Shown here piece after piece: positions 9,219 through 17,705 of a stretch of 64,000 bases of DNA (position 1 is its first letter; every line of letters starts with the position of its first letter). A program made the position numbers and the translations under genes. The stretch is from contig CBDCUP010000021.1 of assembly GCA_965222655.1 (NCBI GenBank), forward strand, positions 62,001 to 126,000. The letters run 5' to 3'. The notes beneath the pieces were generated by a model. That model was given only the letters and a program-made list of their open reading frames with translations, did not search any database and had not been told where the DNA came from. This stretch comes from CAUZIZ01 sp965222655 (GTDB taxonomy: Bacteria; Acidobacteriota; UBA6911; RPQK01; JAJDTT01).

Positions 9219-10955
9219 ATGACGACTCCGTATTTGAAGTGGACCGACTCTCAGGGACGGGTTCGGGTTCATCCTATCGAGGCGGACCAGGTTCTCCTGG
9301 GACGGACGGGGAGTGCGGATGTCATCTTCGATTCCCGCCTTGTTTCCCGTACCCACGCCAAGCTGATCAAGGAGGCAGGAGGCTGTGTCATCCAGGACCT
9401 GAACAGTCTCCGTGGCACCTATGTCAATGGACGACGAGTCGATCACACGACGCTGACTCCCGGGGACAAGATCGGCTTGGGTCAGAAGGGTATCGAAGTC
9501 TGGTATCACACCGAGGCCACAGATTCGGCTCAGGCTCCATTCCTCGCCGGTTTGGAAGACTCTCTGGGTCGAGTGGCGTCTCTCATCTCCGACGATTCTT
9601 CAGACGATTCGGAGCTGGAGACAGTATCGGCTGCCCTGGATTATCAGTACCAGTGGAACAAGGAGTTTTCCGCTGAGCGAACCTTTGAGGTGATTCTCAG
9701 GTCTGCCCTGAAGGTCAGTGGGGCCGAGCGAGGATTCATACTCCTGAGAAGCCAGCAGCGCTTCGAATACATGGCCGGGCTGAATCAGGAGGGCCGTCGC
9801 CTGCCCCGCGCTGATTTTCGTGCCAGCTTTTCCGTGGCCCAGAAGGTTGCGGACGAAGGTAAGCCGGCCTACATGACCGGGGGGATCGATAAAGCCTTCA
9901 TTCAAAGTGACAGCATTGTAGCCCTGCATCTCCATTCTCTAGCCTGTTTGCCCTTGCGCTGGCTCATGCCCGAGTCTCGCACCCTCGAAGTCCGAGGCGT
10001 TCTCTACCTGGACAGCACCGGTGTCATGGGCAGTCTTTCCAAGTCCAAGGAGAAGGTCCTGGGCAAGCTGGCTTCGGGAGCCGCGGACGTTTTTGAGAAG
10101 CTGGAAACGCTCAAGGCTGTGGAGGAACGCAGGGCTGTGGAGTTGGAGCTGACCTTGAGCCATGAGAAGGAGAAGGGTCTGCACCGAGAACTGGAGGTGG
10201 CGGAAGAGCGGCGTGAGACCAGCATCCAGGTCCTGCTGGCCGAACACGGCAAGACCGTGGCTCGGCTGGCTGCCGCCTTGAGTCACGAGATAAACAATCC
10301 TCTCGCCGCCCTGAGCAGCTCACTCCAGACCTTGGAGACGTTTCCCGCAAAAAGGTCGGAGCTGCCTCCCGAAAAGCGAGAAGAGCTGACAGGCGTCGAG
10401 GCCCGGCTGTTTCAGACGGCGCGTCGGTCCGCCGAACGGGTCCGGGAGATCGTCGGGCGCATGGAACGGCTTGCCAACTCGGGTCGAAGCGAGGTCCGGC
10501 CAGTGGACCTCAACACCGTCCTGAAGGATGCGATCGACATGCTGGATTCGGAGGTCCGGAGAGACGTTTCGATAGAACTGGAGACCTCGCCCACACCCCA
10601 GATTTCCGTCCGACCCCGACAGATCAACGCAGCTCTACTGGATGTTTTACAAAACGCCGTGGAAACAGCCGGCGTGGACGGATGCATCCGGGTGAGTGTG
10701 AAACAAATCAAGTCGGATCTGGAAGTCGTCATCGCGGACGACGGAAAACAGCTGTCCTCCAGTGACCTGTCCGGGATCTTCGATCCCAGTTTCAGGGTCC
10801 AGGATGGCCGGATCACCGCCGGTTGGAGTCTCTTTGGTTCGCGCCAGATCATGCGCGACAACGGCGGCGACATTCAGATCGAAAGTGGTCCTGGACAGGG
10901 AACGACCATCAGGGTACGAATTTCCTCAGCACCGAAGAAATCTGGTGCCGTGTAG
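9219..10955 (+). CDS. FHA-GAF sensor histidine kinase
   Basis: 578 aa from ATG 9219, preferred over ATG 9183 because a GAGGGA site precedes it. An N-terminal FHA domain (about 10-95, LGRTGSADVIFDSRLVSRTH with the conserved G-R, S and H) should bind phosphothreonine peptides. A GAF-like domain spans about 140-305 (AERGFILLRSQ). A charged coiled coil (about 315-345) leads into a HisKA region with the phospho-acceptor His356 in LSHEINNPLAALSS. The ATPase has an N box (LLDVLQNAVETAG), a weak G1 (IADDGKQ) and G2 (GPGQGTTIRV). No transmembrane segment is seen, so it is cytoplasmic. FHA plus the Ser/Thr kinase gene 2 kb downstream suggests cross-talk between Thr and His phosphorylation. No response regulator is adjacent. 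Confidence 0.88.
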   Translation: MTTPYLKWTDSQGRVRVHPIEADQVLLGRTGSADVIFDSRLVSRTHAKLIKEAGGCVIQDLNSLRGTYVNGRRVDHTTLTPGDKIGLGQKGIEVWYHTEATDSAQAPFLAGLEDSLGRVASLISDDSSDDSELETVSAALDYQYQWNKEFSAERTFEVILRSALKVSGAERGFILLRSQQRFEYMAGLNQEGRRLPRADFRASFSVAQKVADEGKPAYMTGGIDKAFIQSDSIVALHLHSLACLPLRWLMPESRTLEVRGVLYLDSTGVMGSLSKSKEKVLGKLASGAADVFEKLETLKAVEERRAVELELTLSHEKEKGLHRELEVAEERRETSIQVLLAEHGKTVARLAAALSHEINNPLAALSSSLQTLETFPAKRSELPPEKREELTGVEARLFQTARRSAERVREIVGRMERLANSGRSEVRPVDLNTVLKDAIDMLDSEVRRDVSIELETSPTPQISVRPRQINAALLDVLQNAVETAGVDGCIRVSVKQIKSDLEVVIADDGKQLSSSDLSGIFDPSFRVQDGRITAGWSLFGSRQIMRDNGGDIQIESGPGQGTTIRVRISSAPKKSGAV

Positions 10956-11048
10956 CAGCCGTTCCGGGGACGGCCAGTCGCTTGCAGAGCGGCCCCTACA
11001 CTCTCTACATCAGCCCAACGAGAGAATCCAGGGCGGCAGGCGCAGCAG

Positions 11049-11861
11049 TCAGGGGCATCCCTTGAGCCGGTACAACCAGACGCGACACTCCTGGAGTGAC
11101 CCACTTACATAGTTACGCTCGGCGAACAGCTTCTCCCGACTTTTCTCCCATTCCCGTACTGCGGCGTGACCCACTTCGTCTTCCGAGGTTTGACACTCCT
11201 CGATGTTCTCTTCCACAGTTCTCAGATCTTCATCCAACTTCCGGCGGCGGGCTCCCAGCTGGTCGATCCTGACTTCGAGCGCTTCCTCCAGGGAATCGTC
11301 GCTGTAGCCGTACATTCGTTTGGCCTTGAGCAGGTTCGAATCGTCGGGGATACAGACGTGGATGCCCCGACCCCTGGCGATGCCGATGAAGTATTCTATG
11401 CTGGCCCGTTGATCCTCATAGCCACTCTGGGTCATAGCATCGACGCCGAAAAGGTGGATCTGGCTGAATCCCTCGCGAATGGCCAGAGCCAGCATATAGG
11501 GAATCGTGGATGTGAAGTAGCTTCCGAACTCCTCAATCATTTCGTCCTTGGGATACTCCAAACTGCCAGGAATGTCGTCGTGCCGACTTTGCATATAGAC
11601 TGGCGCATTGCACTTCTTCAGCCATTGTAGATGGTCCTGGTTGCGCCAAGGCTGTTCCATCAACTTGCGATCGTGGAGGTCAAACCATCGATCGAAGCGG
11701 GGGAAATATGTGTAGTGGTTCTCGTTCAGGCCCCAGATTTCGAATCCCCCGTCGAAGAAGGGCGCCTGATGCCGGGTGCTGGGGGAGAGACCGACGATAG
11801 CTACCTTGCGCTTGACCTGGTGAGACCTCTGCAAAGACCTCGTTGACTTACCTAACCTCAT
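11049..11861 (-). CDS. Uncharacterised Rossmann-like protein with C-terminal coiled coil
   Basis: 270 aa from ATG 11861. It opens with KVAIVGLSPSTRHQAPFFDG, then IWGLNENHYTYFPRFDRWFDLHD, a compact alpha/beta region resembling a small family of phage- or glycan-associated proteins of unknown function. Residues about 95-160 include YPKDEMIEEFGSYFTSTIPY and HLFGVDAM. The last 80 residues are strongly charged and probably a coiled coil (LEVRIDQLGARRRKLDEDLR). It runs convergently with the histidine kinase. I do not assign a function; phage origin is only a guess. Confidence 0.6.
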   Translation of the reverse strand: MRLGKSTRSLQRSHQVKRKVAIVGLSPSTRHQAPFFDGGFEIWGLNENHYTYFPRFDRWFDLHDRKLMEQPWRNQDHLQWLKKCNAPVYMQSRHDDIPGSLEYPKDEMIEEFGSYFTSTIPYMLALAIREGFSQIHLFGVDAMTQSGYEDQRASIEYFIGIARGRGIHVCIPDDSNLLKAKRMYGYSDDSLEEALEVRIDQLGARRRKLDEDLRTVEENIEECQTSEDEVGHAAVREWEKSREKLFAERNYVSGSLQECRVWLYRLKGCP

Positions 11862-11948
11862 AGGGACGCTTCCTCGAAATAGGAGAGCGCAACATCAGAC
11901 CACGAGCTCTCAGCTGGGAACTGTAGCTTGACTCCATGATGGCTGGAG

Positions 11949-12680
11949 TCAAGTGTCCATGAGGATGCAGGGATCGAAGTCCCTATCGTCCTCGGTCGCG
12001 ACGCGGGCTTTGTAGTACCTCTGTCCGTTTGGGTCTCGGCTCATTTGTCCAGAAAGGTGAATGTCTCCTCTTCTGAGAAAGTCGTGCTCTGACCAGTTGA
12101 AGGGAGAAGGTTTGCTACCCGACTGTGCTAGGTCAGGATCCTGACTGATCCGGAGAGTGAATTGAATATCTAATTCGGACTTCCACTTGATCTGGTCGTG
12201 TTCGGGGAGCTCTTGCTGTCTATCTCCCCATCTCAAGACAACGGAATCGCTGTCTGGCCAACGCCGGGGAGGATCGAGAGGGGGCAAGCCATTTAGCTTG
12301 GCTAAGTACTCCTTGAATCGGCGTTGCCTTCTGCGGCGGGTACCAAAGTCGGCCTTCATTTTGCTCCACAGACCCGCCATGTACAAGTTCAAACGCTCTC
12401 CTTCGTAGAGTTCCCCATCCTCCACCGAAACAAGAGTATAGGTAAGGTCCCTTGGTGCATTTCTCAACTTTTCCAGATAGGCCCCGATCTCTTCTTTTCT
12501 TTCGAGAGCCAAGTCCTCGAGTAGTTCTGGGACATCCTTCGGGAACGTTGGGTTCGACTGCCCCGGCGAGATGGGCGCCTTGGAGGGGATGTTGAGTTGC
12601 AACACCTCCGCTAATTGCTCTGGCGTCTCTGGAAGAGAGAGCTCCTGCTCCCCGATTTCAATTGTGAATAATCTAGCCAT
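11949..12680 (-). CDS. Uncharacterised protein translationally coupled to the Ser/Thr kinase gene
   Basis: 243 aa starting at ATG 12680, which overlaps the end of the kinase gene (ATGGCTAG; the kinase stops at 12673). A longer reading to 12854 would only translate kinase sequence in another frame. It starts MARLFTIEIGEQELSLPETP, has a helical charged middle (LEDLALERKEEIGAYLEKLR), and a C-terminal part rich in W, R and D (NWSEHDFLRRGDIHLSG). No family is recognised. The overlap implies coexpression with the kinase, so it may be a substrate, inhibitor or partner. Confidence 0.7.
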   Translation of the reverse strand: MARLFTIEIGEQELSLPETPEQLAEVLQLNIPSKAPISPGQSNPTFPKDVPELLEDLALERKEEIGAYLEKLRNAPRDLTYTLVSVEDGELYEGERLNLYMAGLWSKMKADFGTRRRRQRRFKEYLAKLNGLPPLDPPRRWPDSDSVVLRWGDRQQELPEHDQIKWKSELDIQFTLRISQDPDLAQSGSKPSPFNWSEHDFLRRGDIHLSGQMSRDPNGQRYYKARVATEDDRDFDPCILMDT

Positions 12681-15435
12681 TGTCCTTCTTGCCTCCCTGG
12701 TTAAAGGTTGTCTCCACTGAATCCTTGAATTTCCCCATAAGTTCCTTGAAGTCCTCAGACGTGCGGAGGTCGTCCAGCTCCATGGCGCCTTCGATCTCCG
12801 CCAGCGGCCAGCCTCCGTCCAGAGCCTGTTTAATGCAATCCAGTGCTTCCTCACGATTCTGGAGAGAGTTTTGAGTCATCGCCGCGTGGAACAGATAATC
12901 GGGTCTGCCGGGACGAGCTCCCAGTGCGGCAGTCAACTCTGTGAGGGCCTCCTCCCGTTTCCCCACCATCGCAAGGTATACGGAAAGCAAAAGGCGCACA
13001 TCGGGCTCGTCGGGTTGGTCGGGCTCGTCCTGCAGTTTCTGCCGGGCCAGGTCGATAGCCTCGAGATACGTCTGGCGCGCCCTCTCGACCTCTCCTCCCC
13101 AGTAGTAGGCTCGGGCCAGATTCCCGGCCACCCGATAGTCGCTTTCCTGAAGCTTTAGGGCCTGTTCGAGAGACTCGATGGCAAATGGGAACTGTCGAAG
13201 ACGAAGGTAGACACTGCCGAGATTGGAATAGGCCTTGAAAGTGGGATTGAGCTGAACTGCTTTTCGCAAATCCTTAGTGGCGTCTTCGTAGCGTCCCAGA
13301 TGGATGTTGGCCGCACCCCGGTTGCGCAAGGAAGCGCCGGCATAGTCCGGCGCCAGCTTGATGGCCTGATCGTAGTGTGAAACTGCTTCGGCCCACCTCT
13401 GGTGTCGGTAGAATAGGGTGCCCAGCCAGTCATACATGACCCAGTAATGTGACCGGACTTGGATACCTCGTTCATAAGTGGCTATCGCCTGGTCCAGATC
13501 GTCGTCCCTCTCGTAGGCTTCTGCCAGTGTTCGGTAGCCAATGTCACTAGTAGGCTCGAGTCGAATGGCGGTCTCGAATTCCGCGATAGCATCTCTCTTC
13601 TCGCCGCGAGCCTGACGGATCATGCCCAGGCGGAGATGAGCTGCGGCCAGGTTGGGGTCAAGAGAGAGAGCCGACTGACACTGTCTCCTGGCCGTTTCGA
13701 TCAAGGTGTCCGTCTTGAGTGTCTGATAGAGACCGAAGTGGATCTCGGCAAGACTGGCAAGCGCGGGAGCAAATGGAGGGTCAAGACGAAGGGCTTGGTG
13801 GAAGAGACCGATAGCGTCTTGGATGCCGGTATCCATCTCATACTTCTGCCTCTTGAAGAGTCGCCCGCGGCCCTGAAGATAGGCGTCATAGGCTTCGGCA
13901 ACTGTGGTGCCGTGATCGCGGATGGATCTTTCTTCGTCCGATGTGAGCTCCAGCTTCAGCATTCGGACGATTTCGTCGAGAAGTCGGTCTTGAAGTCCGA
14001 AAGGATCAGACGCTTGAACCCGGAAGGATCCACCACTGGTTTCCTTCAGAGTAACGGTGTTGCGCAGGGCGTAGTGGACAGTCACAATCGCCTCGGACTC
14101 ATCCAGACTGACCTCTAATGTCAAGTTGGCACCCAGAGCATTACGTGCCTCGCCACGGCTCTGGAGATGTGCAACTCGGCTTGCCGGCGGTACCTGCAGA
14201 TCCCGCAAAAGCGTCAATCGGGTTAGCTTCGTCGTCACGGCTTCCGAGAGTCCGCTCGAGAACAGTTGTCTTTCGACTCCTCCTGCGGTCACCTCAAAAG
14301 GGAGGACAGCGAGATGAATGTGATCCGGCAACGGTGGGCCCGCATTGATGTCCTTGACCAGCTGATTGGCCAGATAGATCACTGCGAACAGAACAAGCGC
14401 AAGCGGAGCGAGGAACAGGGGACGTCTCCGGAGCGCGCGAAATAGCTTCACCAGGTGTCCCCTGGGGAGGAGCTGACCCTGAATCTCGTTCAGCTGAGCC
14501 AGGATAGGTGCGACGCCTTCGGGGCGATCTGCTGGATCCTTCTCCAGCATTCGAGCGACGGTCCTGGAAAGCCGCCGGGGGACCTCGGGGCGGAGGCTGG
14601 ATATCGGCCGTGGGTCTTCATTCCGGATCGCTTTTCTGGTCTCTCGTCTGGAGGTCTTCCGGAACGGGTGGACACCGGTGAGCATCTCGTAGGTCAGCAC
14701 ACCCAGGGAAAAGATGTCAGATCTAGGATCGACGGTTTCGCCTCGGGTTTGCTCCGGGGACATGTAGGGAGCAGTGCCCAGAATCTGACCTTCGTGGGTC
14801 AAAGTCGTATCCTGGTCCTCCTGCTGAAGGGTAGCCGAACTCACGCGCTTGGCCAGTCCGAAGTCCATCACCTTGGTGTGGCCATCCGAGGTCAGCATCA
14901 CATTCGAGGGTTTCAGATCCCGGTGCACGATCCCCTTGGTGTGGGCTTTTCCCAGGGCTTCCCCAATTTCCACCACAATCTGTAGGGTTTTTTCGATTGG
15001 GAGGGAAGCCTCCGCCAATCGGTCTTCGAGGGTCTCACCCTCGACGTACTCCATCGCGATGTACGAATCGGTCTCATCTACCTCGTAGATCTTGCAGATG
15101 AAGGAATGATCCAGGGAAGCCGCATTGATGGCTTCATGCAAGAACCGCTTTCGGTAGATCAAGTCCTGCTGCATCTCCTCGGACAGAAACTTGAGAGCGA
15201 CCTGGCGGGCCAGGGGGCCGGTGTCCTGCGCCAGGTAGACTCGTCCCATGCCACCGCTGCCCAGTTCGGAAAGAACCCGGTAGGAACCCACCTGACGGCC
15301 GATCAGGGGTTTCGTCTGCCCACCAGCCGGCCCGGGGTCGGCCTCTTCGATATCGGATTGCTCTGGGAATCCAGTCCCTGCAGGGGACAAGAGACGCTCT
15401 GCTTCGAGTTCGTGCCCGCGTCTTGACTTCACCAT
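12673..15435 (-). CDS. Ser/Thr protein kinase with TolB-like and TPR domains
   Basis: 920 aa. Kinase domain about 52-315: glycine loop LGSGGMGRVYLA (58-69), Lys82 in QVALKFL, catalytic loop HRDLKPSN (171-178), DFG 191-193, and APYMSPEQ at the end of the activation segment. All key residues are present. A transmembrane helix follows at 339-357 (LFLAPLALVLFAVIYLA). The part beyond it starts with a TolB-like segment (IHLAVLPFEV...LFSSGLSEAVTTKLTRL) and continues with about eight TPR repeats to residue 890. This architecture is common in Acidobacteriota. The TPR region would lie on the far side of the membrane and may sense partners or cell-wall signals. A small gene overlaps its 3' end. Confidence 0.93.
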   Translation of the reverse strand: MVKSRRGHELEAERLLSPAGTGFPEQSDIEEADPGPAGGQTKPLIGRQVGSYRVLSELGSGGMGRVYLAQDTGPLARQVALKFLSEEMQQDLIYRKRFLHEAINAASLDHSFICKIYEVDETDSYIAMEYVEGETLEDRLAEASLPIEKTLQIVVEIGEALGKAHTKGIVHRDLKPSNVMLTSDGHTKVMDFGLAKRVSSATLQQEDQDTTLTHEGQILGTAPYMSPEQTRGETVDPRSDIFSLGVLTYEMLTGVHPFRKTSRRETRKAIRNEDPRPISSLRPEVPRRLSRTVARMLEKDPADRPEGVAPILAQLNEIQGQLLPRGHLVKLFRALRRRPLFLAPLALVLFAVIYLANQLVKDINAGPPLPDHIHLAVLPFEVTAGGVERQLFSSGLSEAVTTKLTRLTLLRDLQVPPASRVAHLQSRGEARNALGANLTLEVSLDESEAIVTVHYALRNTVTLKETSGGSFRVQASDPFGLQDRLLDEIVRMLKLELTSDEERSIRDHGTTVAEAYDAYLQGRGRLFKRQKYEMDTGIQDAIGLFHQALRLDPPFAPALASLAEIHFGLYQTLKTDTLIETARRQCQSALSLDPNLAAAHLRLGMIRQARGEKRDAIAEFETAIRLEPTSDIGYRTLAEAYERDDDLDQAIATYERGIQVRSHYWVMYDWLGTLFYRHQRWAEAVSHYDQAIKLAPDYAGASLRNRGAANIHLGRYEDATKDLRKAVQLNPTFKAYSNLGSVYLRLRQFPFAIESLEQALKLQESDYRVAGNLARAYYWGGEVERARQTYLEAIDLARQKLQDEPDQPDEPDVRLLLSVYLAMVGKREEALTELTAALGARPGRPDYLFHAAMTQNSLQNREEALDCIKQALDGGWPLAEIEGAMELDDLRTSEDFKELMGKFKDSVETTFNQGGKKDNG

Positions 15436-15697
15436 GCTCGTCTACTATTCAGCCCGGACGTACCCAGACAACTCAAAGGGCCGCGGTTCCTACCTTCGGG
15501 CCACACGACCCCTGTCAACGGCACTTCGCGGAACTTCTCAAAAAAGGCAAGAGCGGGAGTCGCTCTGGCCAGTTATGGACACGTCGTCCGTTCAAACAGC
15601 GCGAGTTGTAGTTTTGCTTCCCTTTCCTATTATTCTAGTCCTACGTGAGGCCCAATGCAATCCACGTGTAAGACAACCGAACCATCTGGACGCTTCG
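15436..15697. other. Divergent spacer upstream of the kinase gene, no gene seen
   Basis: This stretch should hold the kinase promoter (reading toward lower coordinates). Short frames across it show no protein-like composition. No confident -35/-10 pair was identified. Confidence 0.35.
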
Positions 15698-15748
15698 CAC
15701 TAAACTGTTGACCGGAGGATTGTAGGTTCGAGTCCTACCTGGGAGCCA
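15698..15748 (+). pseudogene. tRNA-Asn-like 3' fragment
   Basis: The T arm is perfect: GTAGG TTCGAGT CCTAC, followed by CTGGGAGCCA, which is one G short of a normal 7-bp acceptor strand plus discriminator and CCA. Upstream, CTGTTGACCGG resembles the anticodon arm of tRNA-Asn (CTGTTAACCGG, anticodon GTT). I find no matching acceptor 5' strand or D arm, so it is not a functional tRNA. A 3' tRNA fragment of this type is what integration into a tRNA gene, or its imprecise loss, leaves behind. Confidence 0.55.
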
Positions 15749-15800
15749 ATTCGAAGTTCGAATCAATAGGAATAGGTCCTATAAGGAAGTCCACCTTAAG

Positions 15801-16208
15801 ATGGCCTCCTTGGTGAAACGGTTGTCGACATCGATCGAGCTAGGTCCGGAAGTCAGTGGAGTCTCTTCAGACGTGAGGGTCATTCCTACCCACCCGGCGT
15901 TGTTGCAGAAACGACTCAACGGCGCCCTGCCTTTTCGGGTCTTTTCGGTCGTTTCCAACCCTTTCCTAGAACTCAACCCAAAAGAAAAGTCCTATTATTT
16001 TTCCTTCACTGCCCCGATGCTTGAACTGTCTCCCAACCATTTCCTTGCGGTCTATACCTTCTGGGAGGAGGAGTCGCTGAAGCGATACTACGAGGACCCG
16101 AAGAGCCCCTGTGCCCAAGGAGATCAACCGGGGGATTGCCCCTGGCTGGGGATACGGGCGCTGTTCTGGCATCTGGAGAACGCTCCTACATCGGAGCCGG
16201 GAGACTGA
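15801..16208 (+). CDS. Hypothetical protein, possibly a fragment
   Basis: 135 aa. The composition is protein-like, particularly SYYFSFTAPMLELSPNHFLAV and ESLKRYYEDPKSP. Family not recognised. It has no convincing ribosome site and lies between a tRNA fragment and IS91 debris, so it may be the remains of a larger gene. Confidence 0.35.
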   Translation: MASLVKRLSTSIELGPEVSGVSSDVRVIPTHPALLQKRLNGALPFRVFSVVSNPFLELNPKEKSYYFSFTAPMLELSPNHFLAVYTFWEEESLKRYYEDPKSPCAQGDQPGDCPWLGIRALFWHLENAPTSEPGD

Positions 16209-16596
16209 CAATGAAAAAGTATCAGCAGCTTGCTCTCGGCACCGGAGTAGTTTCACCCACCGTATTACAGCTACTTGGTTCCATCTATTCATCGGATTAG
16301 CATTTACGCCATCCTGTGAGATTGCCCTTCCAGACCCAGAGATCTAAGCGCGAATGCCGTTGCGGTATACTTTGACCGCCTCCATCCGGAACCAACCGGA
16401 GTCACCTATGATCTACGATGCCATGCTTACGCATTCCCGGACTTACGCAGCGAGGTTGGGTTTGACGACACCAGGGAAATGCGGCGCCACCTCCAGCTTG
16501 CGATAGCAAGTCACTTTCAACCCGTTCGGAGGAAGCGGGATGGGGCCAGCGCCGACAACAGCGGCCTGATCGACGGCTCAAAGCCCAGGGGTCTCC
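16209..16596. other. Non-coding debris before IS91-like remnant
   Basis: No convincing gene. A few short frames are open but lack protein-like composition. The segment ends where similarity to the IS91-like element begins. Confidence 0.35.
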
Positions 16597-16966
16597 GGCA
16601 CGAAGCCTTCCCCGAGCGCCGCCTGGGCATATTGGCGCAGGCTGATCCAGGCACAGCGACTGAGGCGGCCCAACAGCTTGCGATCTTTTCGAACGCGGGA
16701 CCCGTGGGATGGTCCATACTCGGCTTCATAGAAATAGGGGTAACTTTCCTTGAACTCGTCCCAATAGTCCTCGAGACACTGGTAGAAGGGGGTCCTCTCA
16801 GGATGACGGGGCCGGTAGGTTGCCGTCGGAGACATGCCCTACCGGAAACGAATGCGTCGTCAAACCTACGAAGTCATCTGCTGCCTCCGTGGCCGAGAGG
16901 TGGTGTTGAACTTCTGGTTCATAGAGTGCGCGCCTTGCCAAGCGGAGATCCCCAGCCTCAACAAGC
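16597..16966 (-). mobile_element. IS91-like element, internally deleted right-end remnant
   Basis: It aligns with the 20937-22985 copy in two blocks. The first covers about 110 bp of transposase (GGCACGAAGCCTTCCCCGAG onward). The second covers the first codons and the right terminus, ending in GCCTCAACAAGCT at 16966. About 0.57 kb between the blocks, including the MITE insertion site, is missing; the joint lies at a shared GTCCA, which suggests a microhomology deletion. The transposase start codon region survives but the gene is dead. Confidence 0.8.
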
Positions 16967-17638
16967 TAGTTTCTAACACTTTCTAACAAGACCAGCCAAA
17001 ATGAGCGAACTGAGAGAAACTGAGGTAAAGAGCTGGGAAAGGTTTGGGTGCCGATTTCACAAACTCATACGTACTGAGGTGAAGTGAGCCGCAATGAGCT
17101 GAAAACTCTGCTTTTGGTCACAAGCACCAAGTTCCAAACGACCGACTTGACTCATCAGCAATAGAAAGCCAAGTTCCGAGGAGAGAGCTGGACAACAGCA
17201 GAATATCCCCTGTCCTCGACTTGAGGTTTTCGCCTGAGTGGTCCAGCGAGGCTGGGGGCTGTCCTGATCTGGTTGTGCGGGTCAGCGGCCGGCTGCAGCG
17301 AAGAAATCAATATCCTTCAACTCCGAATCCTCTGCCCAGATTTGGATATCCCTGACCATTCCGGTGTCGTCAAACGATCCCCATCCGATCCAGCCGGTAC
17401 CGAAGGTCTTGTCGTTAGCTGTCATGATGGGTTCAGACAAGTCGTTTACAAAGACCTTTATCGAGCCGGTTTCAACATTCCGCTCGATGCGCACGTGATG
17501 CCACTGGTTCTTCCCTCAATCATGACCGGAAGTGGTTGAGGTCGAAATCTTTATCCTGGGAACCCCGTTCACCAGGAAGAGGTTGTGAGCATGATCATCC
17601 GTCTTGGTGGCAATGTGCGCATAGTAGAAGTGAGAAGG
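16967..17638 (-). repeat. Duplicate of the flank of the second IS91-like copy (matches 33384-34056)
   Basis: About 672 bp nearly identical to the DNA immediately right of the IS91-like copy at 31336-33383. It includes roughly 310 bp of non-coding sequence and the 3' end of the ThuA/LamG gene (17282-17638, minus strand), with ERNVETGSIKVFVNDLSEP against ERNVETGSMKVFVNDMSEP in the full gene. A 1-bp deletion near 17513 breaks the frame. Similarity stops abruptly at GTGAGAAGG (17638). The match starts exactly at the IS91-like right terminus, as expected for one-ended transposition. Confidence 0.85.
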
Positions 17639-17705
17639 CGGGGTGCAAGAACGTTTTGGGAGCTCGCCTCAAACGATCCGGGATGCATTGGACAGTCCGA
17701 GGGGA

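Noticed and set aside
12680..12854. Longer start of the small coupled protein
   Set aside because: The extra 58 codons only re-read kinase sequence in another frame; composition (W/R/T-rich) is not protein-like.
15661..15748. Intact tRNA gene
   Set aside because: Only the T arm and 3' end pair properly; no matching acceptor 5' strand or D arm is found and the acceptor is one base short.
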